From: Asparagopsis taxiformis
Taxonomy: Eukaryota > Rhodophyta > Florideophyceae > Bonnemaisoniales > Bonnemaisoniaceae
Length of the DNA: 64,000 nucleotides
Reading direction: 5' to 3'
Assembly: GCA_030407315.1 (NCBI GenBank)
Contig: JALQPE010000171.1
Location: 124,001-188,000, forward strand
The first letter of the stretch is position 1. Every line of letters starts with the position of its first letter. This document shows positions 10,585 to 21,700 of the stretch, in pieces. Position numbers and translations under genes: made by a program. Under the pieces are notes generated by a model. It ran no database searches and was not told the origin of the DNA. It saw nothing but the letters and a program-made list of their open reading frames with translations.

Positions 10585-10999
10585 GGTTGGCGCGATCAGG
10601 CGAAACAGAATGGAGGTAGAGTTGCTCAATTTGAGCGTAATTGTTCTGACAACAATCCCCTCCCCGTTAACCGATACAAGGAAGAGATGAACGAAATGTA
10701 GATGTCGGTGTCAAGTACAAGGGACGACTTCAAGGCATTCGGGCACCGCAATTTTCCCATCGTCTTGATGCGGATGCGCTAGAGGTCGTCGCGTGGACAA
10801 GTGTCCACGTGTACACGTTTTTATATTGAAGCTGGCAGCGCGAATTGTTCTCGTTTCGATTCCAAGTTGAGCATGACGATGAATTCCAGTGACGGTGTTT
10901 GTGTGGGTACGAGCATAAATGCTCTACAGCAATTTAACTCAGTCTCCACTACATACTGCAATTCTCTACTACTCAAAAAAACTACACTTGTGTTTTCCG
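10585..10999. other. Intergenic, upstream of MPP alpha
   Basis: A 415-bp gap between the MPP alpha start and the 3' end of the FUN14 gene. It should hold the MPP alpha promoter and the FUN14 terminator region. I see no convincing coding frame. A short palindrome-like GTGTCCACGTGTACACG segment lies near 10800. Confidence 0.5.
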
Positions 11000-11518
11000 C
11001 TACTTGGAAGCAGACAGCCGTAAACCCGCAAACAAACCACCAGAGAATGCGGCGCTAAACGGCATCTTATATACAAGAATTTCAACAAGACCCTCCCACG
11101 ATGACTTGTTCAACTTGGGCGCAATGTCTCTTCCCATTTTCCTCCAGTCCATCGTCAACCACTCCCGATAGGCCATGTATTGCAAAATAACAACTTCGGT
11201 ACCTACGAGAAACAGCACTGCTTTGCCAACTTTTCGGATCGAATACCCTGCCGCAAACCCCAGAACTCCACCGAATGAGAGTTGCTCACCAATTGATTTT
11301 ACAACCGATTCTCTCCGCTCGCCCGCAACTTCGCTACCACCGCCCGCTTCTGTCTGATTAGCAAGTTGAGTTGTTACCGCGCTCGCACCAGAGGCGAGTG
11401 ATACTCGAACCGCATTTGATACAGCTTCTCCCTCAGAAAACGCCCGTGATCGATTTCGCTTTGTCATCGCTCCAAATAACGCCCCCGCACGCACAATCAT
11501 TGCACTACGCTCCGTCAT
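11000..11518 (-). CDS. FUN14 family membrane protein
   Basis: A 172-residue member of the FUN14 family (mitophagy receptor FUNDC1 in animals; mitochondrial or plastid outer or inner membrane proteins elsewhere). The core has the family's glycine-rich membrane helix, SFGGVLGFAAGYSIRKVGKA, then a second helix (VLFLVGTEVVILQYM). A charged stretch follows, and the C-terminal helix ends in AFSGGLFAGLRL. The N-terminal ~65 residues are polar, Ser/Arg/Ala-rich and could be a targeting region. No YxxL LIR-type motif was seen near the N-terminus, so a mitophagy role is not supported by the sequence. Confidence 0.8.
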   Translation of the reverse strand: MTERSAMIVRAGALFGAMTKRNRSRAFSEGEAVSNAVRVSLASGASAVTTQLANQTEAGGGSEVAGERRESVVKSIGEQLSFGGVLGFAAGYSIRKVGKAVLFLVGTEVVILQYMAYREWLTMDWRKMGRDIAPKLNKSSWEGLVEILVYKMPFSAAFSGGLFAGLRLSASK

Positions 11519-12363
11519 TGCAGCTGGTTGTCGCTAGAGAACATACAGCACAACTTTTACATCAATTGCGTCGCGTGTCTCCAGGATGAACTTATTTCTC
11601 AATAGATAATGATGGATCAAGTGAGTAGTAGCCAAGTTGGAGAGCGAGCCTGTCACACAACTCGGTCGATTGGTGCCTCGTTAGATAATACTGAAACGCA
11701 GGTACAGAAGAACCTATCGATAAGTTTTATTCTCCAAATATTATTGTATAGCTACACTAATATATACACTTTTGACGCTGTTAGTGTATGAACGCAGGAT
11801 GACATCAAAAGATGACATCTAGCATACCAGAACAGCAAACAACTTGATGCGATATAAAGCAGTCCATAAAGTTCCAGAAGTACCATTTTGACGGCCTGCA
11901 TTTTAAGAGAGGTAAAATAAATGTTGATAGAGCATCACGCTCCAGAAAGTAGGGCTCTACAAGTTTGAAGGGGGCTCCCCTTTGACCGGTACAAGCAGCG
12001 CTCACTGATCTGCAAATCGTTCGTCGATAATGAATGACACTAGCATATTATTTTATACGTTTCAGTGATCCGTAATGCTACACGTCTAGTAGTACAATGT
12101 TGTCGTAATTTTCTTGTATGTAAAATTCACAACCCCTGTGCCCGTACAAACAACTGTCATGCGGCCTCAACTTGAAAGAGAATGTGTGGTGATACAATTA
12201 ACTGGTCCATCACCTCTTCGTTGACAAACAGTTCACAACTTTGCACGTTTCTTCACTGTCAAGATGAAAAGGATCCAGGACCAAAATTACCCAATACAAG
12301 ATCCTATCTTGTATTCCAACCCTATAATATATGTATAAGTAGGTTATGAATTCCACCACAAAC
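11519..12363. other. Intergenic, AT-rich
   Basis: An 845-bp gap between the FUN14 start and the 3' end of the next minus-strand gene. It is clearly richer in A and T than the genes around it, especially at 11700-11780 and 12030-12130. No open frame here looks coding. It should contain the FUN14 promoter. Confidence 0.5.
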
Positions 12364-13599
12364 TTACTTTTCTTTCATTGTTTCCTGTCCTTTTGCATCC
12401 TGTCTTGAATGATTTGATTCTTCTGCAAACAAGCGCAGTCTAGCAAGTCGGTCACTGTCGGAAAACGGTACACGTTCTTTCTGTGATGTTCCACTTGTAC
12501 TCCAAATTAGATTCTTGACACCAATCGCAATTTCAAGGAAAGCAATAACGATCACAGAATCTGTAAATTGTCGTAGAACTTCAAACGTTTTCTGGTCTAA
12601 ACCATCATTCACTCGAGCTACAAGTACAACCAGTACAATTAGTAGTGGCAAAACGATTAGATGTTCTGCTACAAGCAACAAGATATGAAGTCTTCCAGCA
12701 CCCTTCTCCTCCTCATCTATGTGCTGTTGATCGCGACCAACTATTGTGTTTCCGACATGCAGCGGATATCTCTCTAGATTCTGAAATACTCTAGATTTTG
12801 AATCGGCCAATTCAAGATCTGCATTTAACACTGAGGCTGCAATGTACTCTTGCACAATTGCATCGTCATACATTCGACGATACCAAACCTTGATATCTCC
12901 TCGTTGATCATCTATCCATCTGTCAGGTTTCCACAGATAACGGAAGCCTGAGATATAGCTCGGACCATCTTCTGCTAGGTCTGACAATGCAATAATTATG
13001 AACACGAGAGCGCTGATGCCAACAGCCCATCCAACTGCAAACCCCATTACACCGGTAGAAAGGGTTATCTCGTTTTCTATGGTCATCAAAGCTTGATCTT
13101 CTGAAACAGAATCACCTGTCCACCACCAGCGTAACCGCCATCCAACGAGTATAATTGATAGTGTCGTGGTGATGAGGAAAGGGAAAATTTCCCAGCGGGA
13201 ACCGTTGGAACCTATAGAGGAAAACGGTATCCATCGGACACGGCTTTTCGTAATTATGGCGAGAGTGAAGTATAGATCGACGAAAGATTCCAACAAACCT
13301 GCAGCGAAGAGACACGGGGGAATCCAATTTAATCGTTGGAGCTCACTATTGTTGATTGCCTTTCGAAGTTCGTTGAAGGAGAGAATTTCGGAAACGAGCA
13401 CGACGGCCAACTCGAGAAATTCTACGGAAAGCAGAATGTTCATTTTACGGATGGATATTCGACAAGGGTCTGCAGATTCAAGGGCCAAAATACCCTGCAT
13501 AATAGCGAATAGAATTGCGAAAAACGAGAATAGAGTTGGTATGGCATTAACAGCGGAGGCGAAATCATTGATTCCGCCGAGAGGTTGACCTTGGTCCAT
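12364..13599 (-). CDS. Unknown multi-pass membrane protein
   Basis: A 411-residue protein with about eight hydrophobic helices. Examples are IPTLFSFFAILFAIMQGILA near residue 15, NILLSVEFLELAVVLVSEIL, the ISALVFIIIAL helix, and two near the end: LLLVAEHLIVLPLLIVLVVL and FTDSVIVIAFLEIAIGV. The polar middle loop contains FRYLWKPDRW and RRMYDDAIVQEY. I chose the Met at 13599 (MDQGQPLGG); the frame is open to 13689, but that extension reads like leader. I do not recognise the family and see no transporter signature. It could sit in any internal membrane. Confidence 0.65.
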   Translation of the reverse strand: MDQGQPLGGINDFASAVNAIPTLFSFFAILFAIMQGILALESADPCRISIRKMNILLSVEFLELAVVLVSEILSFNELRKAINNSELQRLNWIPPCLFAAGLLESFVDLYFTLAIITKSRVRWIPFSSIGSNGSRWEIFPFLITTTLSIILVGWRLRWWWTGDSVSEDQALMTIENEITLSTGVMGFAVGWAVGISALVFIIIALSDLAEDGPSYISGFRYLWKPDRWIDDQRGDIKVWYRRMYDDAIVQEYIAASVLNADLELADSKSRVFQNLERYPLHVGNTIVGRDQQHIDEEEKGAGRLHILLLVAEHLIVLPLLIVLVVLVARVNDGLDQKTFEVLRQFTDSVIVIAFLEIAIGVKNLIWSTSGTSQKERVPFSDSDRLARLRLFAEESNHSRQDAKGQETMKEK

Positions 13600-15136
13600 G
13601 GTGGGAATGTAGGAGATTGGGACGAACAAGGGAGCTGGGAAGAAAGAGTGGGGCGGTGTGTTTTGTGATGTGGACGACAGTGGCAACAATGCGATGAAGC
13701 AGGTATCCTTGTTGCCTGACGGTACAGGTGTATGGGATGTAGATACGTGGAAGATCGGTCAGCGAGGACAAATCCTGTTCATCACGGTGCATTAATGAGG
13801 TGCATGCCTTTATTCCATCAGAATTGTTGTATGTCATTTCTCGAATACGTCGCATATTGTCATCGTTCCACTGTGTGATTTGCCCCATGTTTCTTGAAAG
13901 AAATCAAGGCAGTATCATAAGTGTCTCATAGACGGGTACAACTTCATACATCAGAATCTGAATTGAGCTACTCCACATTGCATCAAACATGTGTTAACCG
14001 CGATTTGCGCCGGTGGAAAATTGTACATGGCACCAACCCTACGCCAGTCGACCGACTCAAACCTCTCGCTCCAATTACCTTCAGGCCATTACTGTGCCTC
14101 TTCCATGGACCAGGCGCAACGTTAACGCCGTTCCTACGCATTGTACCCGTCTGTCCACTCTGCAGCGCCGTCGGGCAAACTGCCAAGCACGAGTGCGGCA
14201 CGCACCAAGATGTGCTGTCCGCCGCACATTTCAGTGTGCGGTCCATGAACGTTTGACAAGCCCTGCGGCATACCGCCGTATTCTGCGGCATGTATCGCTT
14301 GCACCAATCTGTCGTTAAACGAAGAAATGATGGACTTCCATGTGCGAGCCAACTGATTCCACTGCACTTTTTAAACATCGTCCTCCATGAGCCACAATTA
14401 GCGCTTTAATGCCGTTTGTCCTCATGCACTGGGTGTTCTTAAAGCTCTCATACCGTAATCTCGTTATTATTTGGGGGCGTGGAGCACACACACACTGACA
14501 TAAGCGACTGCATCAACCATTGCGTGGCAGATCCTTGCGCTCTTGTTGCTGCGTTCCAAGATGCCCAGCATCTGCCGTACAGGCTGGTTTGTATTGTGTT
14601 GAGCGGCCGCTGCAACGGAACCTTGTTACCAAGCCAACAAGCGCGGGCCGTACGGTACACACTAAGACACAGATACATGCCCCAGTTAGCGCTAATCGCT
14701 CCGATCGGAACAAAATATTATACCCAAGAGGTACATTAAAACGCGTTGTGAGGCGTTCGGACCTAGAATACCGTCAAGCTTGCTTCCGCAGCATTTCTCA
14801 CTTATTTTTCACTTATTATTATCTCATGAAAGGTTTTCTCATTCCATTTCGACCCCCACTCGCTGCGCCTCCGGTCCTTTTACTCATGAATCGAATCAAA
14901 TCGAATCGGCAGCCTTCTCTCAGTGTAAGCCGCTCAACTGCTTGGCTCTGCTGCATGGCCCTGGCGTGGCGTGGCATGGCGTGTGGCTTGACGCGCTGAA
15001 CCGCACTCGACTCCTATCGACGTCCATCCATCTCCTTCCCCAACCACCACCTTGTCACCGCCGCCGTCAACGCGATCCCCCATTTACTCTCACCCATGCC
15101 GCTCCCGCTCCCCACGCCCAAACGGCCGCATCCATT
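13600..15136. other. Intergenic, with a possible retroelement scrap
   Basis: A 1.5-kb gap between two divergent genes. A plus-strand frame at 13921-14256 contains LRRWKIVHGTNPTPVDRL and then CPLCSAVGQTAKHECGTH. This spacing is reminiscent of the zinc finger at the end of non-LTR reverse transcriptases, but there is no upstream polymerase. Other frames here look like chance. The right part is the leader and promoter of the transporter gene at 15137. Confidence 0.35.
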
Positions 15137-16261
15137 ATGCTGACCGATCTCACCCATTCCGCCAATGTGAATCACAGTCGAGCCCCGCAACCCCGTTTCA
15201 TTCCCGTCGCCTGGGATGCCGCCGGCATCCTAGCCTGCCTTTGGTGGGCCACCCAATCCGTCGCCCTCGTGCTCGCCAACAAGGCTGTCTTTTCGCAACC
15301 TCTCTTCGACTACCCATGGCTCATAATAACTGTCCAGTGCCTAGTCGTCGTTATTGCCTTTTCTATTATTGCGCTCCTCCGCAAGGAACTCCCCGCCGTC
15401 AACAGAGTGCAACTCTCAAACATGCTAGTCCCATCAGCACTCTTCGTCTTGTACCACTATTCGAATGCGCGATCGCTGCGATTTATTTCGCTACCTGCTT
15501 TTACCGTTGTCAAGAGTCTCGCTCCACTTGGTGTTACAACGGTGGAACGAATGGCATTTGGTAACTCAATTCCAAGCGGTGTGTACTCGGCAATGGCGCT
15601 CTCTTTGCTGGCAAACGTTTTCACATTCGACTCAGCGAGTGCAATATCTGAAACCTCATTACTGGGATATGCATGGTCATGCTTCAATGTCACGACCCAT
15701 ATTTTTTACGTTCTCAGTTTACGATATTGTTCTGGCGTCTACCGTGCCACCGACAAAGCTTTTGTAGCCAATTTGATTGCCATTCCCATAGCTTTCTGCT
15801 TTGCCATTGCCAACCAAGAGCTTGGTTCATTCCCTCACGAAGTTTCTCTGCTGCCAATTTCTGCAAGAATTCCACTGGTTTTTTCCTTCGCACTCAGCGC
15901 CGGTTGTCTCGTGTCCGTGCTGTCTGCATTCGAAGCGGCGTCCAGTGACGCGCTGAGATATTTGGCACAAACGAACAAAATTGCAATTGTTCTCCTGGGA
16001 GCAGCGATCTTTCGTACAAAGTTTACTCCACATGCCTGGTTCGGAGTAGCCCTAGCTGTATTCTCCGGTTTTTGTTTTGTGTATGCCAAATCAAAATCTC
16101 ACAATACAGCGCTTGGCATACCGCGACCCATAGTCAGCAGTCCAACGTTGGAGCTTTTACTTCCGACTGAAGATAGATCCCTTGAAGACGATATTGATAT
16201 AGATACCGCATTCAACACTAGTACAACTAAGCAATCCCAAGACTATAGCATATCAATCTAG
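15137..16261 (+). CDS. Nucleotide-sugar/triose-phosphate transporter family protein
   Basis: A 374-residue drug/metabolite-superfamily transporter of the TPT type, which exchanges nucleotide sugars or phosphorylated sugars across Golgi, ER or plastid membranes. About ten helices are visible. They start at ILACLWWATQSVALVLANKAVF, whose N-K pair is typical of the family. FTVVKSLAPLGVTTVERMAFG follows, and the last helix is WFGVALAVFSGFCFVYAKSK, with the family-type K near the end. A 55-residue polar tail follows. I chose the Met at 15137 because upstream codons of the same frame (to 14780) are unlike a targeting peptide. The substrate cannot be read from sequence; a GDP-sugar or UDP-sugar is as likely as a triose phosphate. 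Confidence 0.82.
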   Translation: MLTDLTHSANVNHSRAPQPRFIPVAWDAAGILACLWWATQSVALVLANKAVFSQPLFDYPWLIITVQCLVVVIAFSIIALLRKELPAVNRVQLSNMLVPSALFVLYHYSNARSLRFISLPAFTVVKSLAPLGVTTVERMAFGNSIPSGVYSAMALSLLANVFTFDSASAISETSLLGYAWSCFNVTTHIFYVLSLRYCSGVYRATDKAFVANLIAIPIAFCFAIANQELGSFPHEVSLLPISARIPLVFSFALSAGCLVSVLSAFEAASSDALRYLAQTNKIAIVLLGAAIFRTKFTPHAWFGVALAVFSGFCFVYAKSKSHNTALGIPRPIVSSPTLELLLPTEDRSLEDDIDIDTAFNTSTTKQSQDYSISI

Positions 16262-16461
16262 GGTAGAAAGTAAGCTGGCAGTCAAACGTCTCAAGTTTAC
16301 CGAATGAAGTCACGAAATCATCTCAAATGTCCTCTTTTTGTACATGTGTGAAGGACGAGCCCTCTTCTCCGACGCTGGAGACGGTTTGGACATTTTCCTC
16401 AAAGGTCATAGTAGTTGACAACGGCGTTTTGGTTTCAGTAGCTCACTTGTCAGTCAGCTTG

Positions 16462-17049
16462 CTAGCGGTGGTTTCTGCTTGAACTGCCACCCTGAGTCAA
16501 GCGAGATTCCGATTGCAACGTTTCTAAGCGGTGCTTATGTTTCCTCGTGGTAAGGTGAACTTGCATATTCTGTTTTGTACCAAACGACAGCTCGCATGTC
16601 TTACACTCGAAAGGCCTGAGATTTAGATGAACTAGCCGGTCGTGTCTCTTGAGTTGTTCCAATTTGTAAAAGCTTCGATCGCACGAACGGCATACGTGAG
16701 GTTTCACCTCTGCTGATGATTGAGACTTTGGTGCTGGTGGCGCAGGTTGCTTTGTCTTTTTTGACTTGAAATTATGTCTGGACGGGACAGGGCTTGGTTC
16801 TTTCGAAGCTTGAGACCTTGACGAGGACGGAGTCGGTAATCTTGAGAAGGAGTGCGATTCTGGCGTACGTCGATGACCGTGGCGAGAGCGATGATGATCG
16901 GAGGAAGATCCCTGTGGCGCTATGTAGTCGAGGCTGAAAGGGGATGAATCGTTCCGTGATGAAGAATGGGCTTCAGAGAGGCGTTCGGAACTTCTGGCTG
17001 AAGCGTTTGATTCAGGAAGTAGAAGAAAGTCGAGGTTCATCTTAGCCAT
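16462..17049 (-). CDS. C2H2 zinc-finger protein with two C-terminal fingers
   Basis: A 195-residue protein. The N-terminal two thirds are Ser/Pro/Arg-rich and probably disordered. The C-terminus has two tandem C2H2 fingers: CRSCDRSFYKLEQLKRHDRLVH, then CKTCELSFGTKQNMQVHLTTRKH, joined by the usual LRPFE linker. Such tandem fingers bind DNA, so a transcription-factor role is likely. Its 3' end faces the transporter gene at 15137-16261. Confidence 0.83.
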   Translation of the reverse strand: MAKMNLDFLLLPESNASARSSERLSEAHSSSRNDSSPFSLDYIAPQGSSSDHHRSRHGHRRTPESHSFSRLPTPSSSRSQASKEPSPVPSRHNFKSKKTKQPAPPAPKSQSSAEVKPHVCRSCDRSFYKLEQLKRHDRLVHLNLRPFECKTCELSFGTKQNMQVHLTTRKHKHRLETLQSESRLTQGGSSSRNHR

Positions 17050-17848
17050 GTCTTGTTGTTATCGGGTGGTTTGAAGCGGCGGAGAGCGGGAAGACAAAAC
17101 GGTTGAGGAGTTGCAGGAAATCACGAGGGAGAAACCTTCTGAGGCAATAAGAAGAAACAGGAGGAAGGAAAGTCTGACAGGGACGAGGGCGGGAAGAACT
17201 GCATCTGATTCCGATTAAAAGCCGAAAATAGCAAAACAAGAAGATTCTAGTGGCTATGGATGAACGAATGTGCTGTGCTCTGGACGATGTACGCTCGTGG
17301 GCAGCGGCGGGCAGCAGCGGTGTGCTGTGGTTTGTACTGAACAGGAGAGAGAATTAAAGAGTGACTGACTGCTTCACACTGTCTGTTCTCATGGATAGAC
17401 GACAGTTGCTCACGCGATGAGCCTCACAAGAGGAACGTGAGGGTGACTGGGGAAGTCCATATGATATCATGTATGGTTTGAGAAGGAGACTGTCGACTGT
17501 GGGTTCGGGACACATCATCATCACGCTCCGTGACTGCTAAAAAAAGGATGGAGCGCGAGCAAGTTGTACACAGGTAACATGGATTCATCATGTTACTGTA
17601 CATGAAACTAGAGAGGTACACAGGGCGGTTGGTAGGGGAAACCCGTGTAACGTGAGAGTTGGATGGGATGAAACACGGCACTGCGAAAGGTACAGTGGTT
17701 TAGGGGAGTAGATGTCTAGGGGAGCAAAACGGCCAATTCGCATTGTCGCGGGCGGTGGGTGTACGGGGATGGACATGCATGAGGATCACAAGGCAGCGTA
17801 GCTGTACGGTGAGTCTAGTCGTGTCCACTACACTACACTATACTGCAG

Positions 17849-17897
17849 TGCAGTGCAGTGCTCTGGTCTGCCCGGGACTGCTTCGCACTGCACTGCA
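17849..17897. repeat. Perfect 13-bp inverted repeat of TGCAGTG units
   Basis: The left arm at 17849-17861 (TGCAGTGCAGTGC) is the exact reverse complement of 17885-17897. The 23-nt loop contains CCCGGG. The left arm extends as a 5-bp tandem (TGCAG/GCAGT phase) back to 17844, and another ATGCAGTGCAT palindrome follows just after. It could fold as a cruciform or an RNA hairpin, or act as a paired binding site. Confidence 0.8.
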
Positions 17898-18070
17898 CAT
17901 CGATGCAGTGCATGGAAAAGTGTCATTTCATTCACATCAGGAAAGATTTGTTGGCCATTTTGTGAGCACATTGACACAGTCGCTTGTTCGCGCCGGTAGA
18001 GAAATTATGGTGTGGACCTATGGCACGGAATTGGGGTGGACTATGATTGCGAGGTTTATATGAAATCGAT

Positions 18071-18170
18071 CGGCTGGCTCGGCTCCGATGAGGTTTTGGA
18101 AAGCACAGCGGTGCGGCCAATTGAGAATGTAAATCAATTGATTTCAATGGCAGCCGAGCCGAGTTAGCCG
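18071..18170. repeat. Imperfect inverted repeat, 15-bp arms
   Basis: CGGCTGGCTCGGCTC at 18071-18085 pairs with 18156-18170 with two mismatches, separated by 70 nt. The function is unknown. No target-site duplication or transposase is visible, so a miniature transposon is not supported. Confidence 0.55.
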
Positions 18171-18498
18171 TCGTTTTCCAGCGATAATAATTCCTATAAT
18201 TATTACCTGTTTTCTCTCGTGTTCAATTACTTTATATCTCGATAACCCGGCCCTCCACATGAGAGTATGTTTCATATATGATATGGGCCATGTTATTTAT
18301 AACCCGGCAAAAATAACTCTTTTCATTCAATTTAAACTCGCGTATGACAAAATTAGGCGCCTGTTGACAGACAGACAGACATGACTGCCAGCGCGCCCCC
18401 GACGGATGACCCGACCCCCTACGTATCTCGATTTAGAAGTGCCAAATTTCATCGCCACCCAGCCTCGCACCTATGTTACTATCGAGCTTGACTAGTAC

Positions 18499-18702
18499 TC
18501 AGTTTTGCAGCGTGCCGACTTTCATACAACCTGCGCCGGTGGCTACCGTCCGCCGTACGTATTGCCTCCATATCGTATCATAATTCACATCCTTCATATC
18601 GTCATCGTCCCTGCTCTGCTTCAATTTGATTTGTCCTACACTCGGTCCCAATTTCGCAAATAACAATTCACCCCGTTCTCTTCTGTCCTGTCCCGTCGCC
18701 AT
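18499..18702 (-). CDS. Possible small protein or first exon (weak)
   Basis: A 67-residue open frame starting MATGQDRRERGELLFAKLG. It is polar and charged, with DDDDMKDVNYDTIWRQYVRR near its middle, more protein-like than its neighbours. It has a plausible leader and sits alone. It might be a first exon (a GTAGCC follows the RRT codons), but I could not find a convincing second exon. No family recognised. Confidence 0.25.
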   Translation of the reverse strand: MATGQDRRERGELLFAKLGPSVGQIKLKQSRDDDDMKDVNYDTIWRQYVRRTVATGAGCMKVGTLQN

Positions 18703-21700
18703 ATCTCGCGATATCTCTTATGTCAATCTTCACTCCGGTGCACAGCCCCGCCTCACCACGCCCAACAGCGCCTCGCCCTCCTGCGCTCATATATGGTTTC
18801 TATGAAATGCCTCACAAAGCAACCGCCTACATGAGCACGCCCATTCGACAATGCCCCGTCTGATCGGCTCAGCGAGCAGCATACTCCGGAACGGTCCTCC
18901 CATGTCATTTCGTCCCAGCAGGTTCACCGCCCGCCCATTCAGTCTTGAGACATAACACAGATTGAGAAGGACGTGTAGTGCCTTTATTTCTAATTTCTTC
19001 AATGAGCAATTACAACTTGCAGTGACATCATTCTTCCAAAACCACACTTCTATGAATACCATTATATTGTATTGACAATGGAACGTTATGCTCTGTAACA
19101 TGTAAGGCGCACACGCAGCCAGACCACAGCAAACTGAGTCAGACCACAGCATCAATGGAACTTGTCATGTTGAACAACTCATTGATATTATGCAAATTAT
19201 GTCCCGAACGTCCCAAATAAACATGTAAACGTGTGCTGTGATGACAACACTGGAAAGGCGGACCTACAGGGTTGTAATGCACTTGCACACTGTCGTCGTA
19301 TGATAACCAGCCAGTCGATCACTACAACTCATCTCACGTTGTTCGAGAACTTCTTGCGATATTTCGCCATGCAGTTCTGCTGTTCTACATTGTTTAGGCA
19401 TGTACCTACCGTCAGGCAGCAAGTAATCCGTAACATCCAAAATAGATTATTCATGCTATCAAACATGATATCACCTCCTCGTTTCTGGACCGTTGAAAAT
19501 TCTGCTCGCCTCTCACGACTTTTGCCCAACCCGTCAGCGCCAGGCCAAAGCTGTAACTCCTTTCATAGATCTATTACCGGTATTTTGTCATACGCAACAA
19601 TGTTGTGTGCCCTCAATCATTGCCCTCGCCGTGCGGCCATCCACACCTCATTCGCAATGAACCAATTACTAGCTATGTCACGACAAATTCAGTGATGCAG
19701 CACTGCTTTCATAGTTGGTATCGTTAACCATACATGTATCATTGGAAAAAGGATGGAGCACGACGAGGCCCATCTCAAGCTGCCTTCCACTGCTGTTCAC
19801 AGATTTTTGCACAAGTCACATTCACAATAAAACGTTTGGCATACGTGCCAAAATACTATCGTTGGCACGACTGCCAGCATTGCGAATCGAATGCTCTAGT
19901 CGACTTGGATTGCGCATTGCGCGACATACACGAATATACTGCAAGGGACTGCTTTCTCAATTTACATCTGACGCCTACTGCTGTTGCGCCGAGCATCACA
20001 CTACCTTCAGGGTACTATGGGCTGGCGCAAAGGCGTGATTTGGCAAGCGTAACACAATCCAAGGCGTGCCAAACGGCGTGATGCACAAGTGTACGTGTAA
20101 TACACAGATGAATTCCACGAGTAGACGACAAGTCGGAAAACTGACAAAGCAAAACATGTGGAAGTCGCGTGTGTAAAATTGTCTTGCTGTAATATTTGAA
20201 TGAATGCGGTGTCGGTGGGTAACAACTGGCTTGGCTAGGCTAGGCCAGGCCAAGCCGCGCCTGTCCTCTTTCATTTGGGGAATGTGCTTCAAGTCTCAGG
20301 AGAGATGTTTCTGTGCTCGCTTCGATTCAGCTCTTTTCAGCTTGGCTCGACTCAGTTCGACGCAACCGATTCATAGATGCAATCAAAGGCTGAATGGTGG
20401 TTGAGATCGGGTCATCTCGCTTTGGTGTCACAATGGATGTCCGTACCTACCAGGTGTGAAAGTTTGCGCGGCAGTCGCAAGAGCCAAGCGCGAGACACTT
20501 TGGGGCTGGCTGGATGTGCAGAAGCATAACAAGCGAAGGGAGCCAGAAGCGAGTTGTGACAAACTGGTCGTGAGAGGCAGCAAGATGGTACTACTGCTGG
20601 CACATACAAACGGTGATTTATCAAAGTGGCGACATCACATCGGCGAGCACGATTCCATTGATATGGAGCTTTCGAGAATTGATAGTGTAAACCCTGCCGT
20701 GCTCGCGATGGGGGAACCCTGGAGTGGTATGGCGTGGATGGGCAATGGCGGAATGCGGCGGCGGTACGGCGCCGTGCAATTATCGATGCACAGAGCGTGA
20801 CAGGGGCGAAGGAACCCTGAGATGATACTGGGTGCGAATCTGGCGGAAAAGCGAAGAGATTTTGAGACATGGAAATTTGGAGAAGCGTGCGGACGAGAGA
20901 GAAGAAGGGAGGGCATGCATGTCAGAAGCGAGTGGTCGCAACGTGTTACGTGGGATCGAGTTTAAATATCGAATGGATGTTGTTTTTCACGGGACTGGAC
21001 TGGGGAATGTGTGTAATTATGGGCGGCTCTGCTCGGGCTGCAACAGGTAATGGTTAGGTAGTTGATTGGGCGACTGCAAGGTATAGCTGGTCTATCGAGG
21101 TAGCATGACATCGGGAGGTCGAGGACAGACGGTAAGTGGCTTTGGATGGGCGCATGAATTTGAATACAATACGTGTTTGTTGAGCAATAGACGCTGCACG
21201 GCACGATTGTAGCTGCTCAGTGGTTGAGTACAGATTGCAAGACTGTAAAAGTTCCATCACATCGCTGCACAGTAAGTTGAGTTACATGAGAGTTTGGCAA
21301 GCTGTTGCGCTGCTGTGCTGTAATTGGAGATGTGACAGCGAGCGGGCGTTGTGCCAAGCTTGGTAACACGAGCGTGCGAGTCACGAATTCAGCAATTGGA
21401 GCGACTAGATTCCGTCCCGTTGCTGGTGCGATATTCACGTTAAATCAGCTGCCGACATATGTTACTTTCAAGCTTAGTCGTGCAGACAACTGTGGATCAA
21501 TGTGTTTCGCGAGCAATGCAGCATGTGTGAAAGATAGAACCTGACTTACCCTTTGAGGGTACGCACAGTGCCCTCTAGTGTAGCGCTGTCGAGTGTCAAT
21601 GCATGCTCCATCAACCTCACACGTGGACACATTGCAGACGTTTCACACCTCATGCCATCCACACGTGTCACGAACAATGACGCGAAATGAGCAGCACATG

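Larger units (their letters stand above)
17050..18498. other. Gene-poor stretch, left part
   Basis: 1.45 kb without a gene I can support. It holds the upstream region of the zinc-finger gene, a perfect hairpin of TGCAGTG units (17849-17897), and a longer imperfect inverted repeat (18071-18170). Around 18170-18330 it is AT-rich. Short open frames on both strands have no recognisable composition or motif. Confidence 0.5.

Noticed and set aside
18071..18170. A miniature inverted-repeat transposon.
   Set aside because: The arms have mismatches, there is no target-site duplication, and no second copy was seen in the window.
19231..19695. A 154-codon frame in the gene-poor stretch.
   Set aside because: Random-looking composition, no motif, and opposing frames of similar length.
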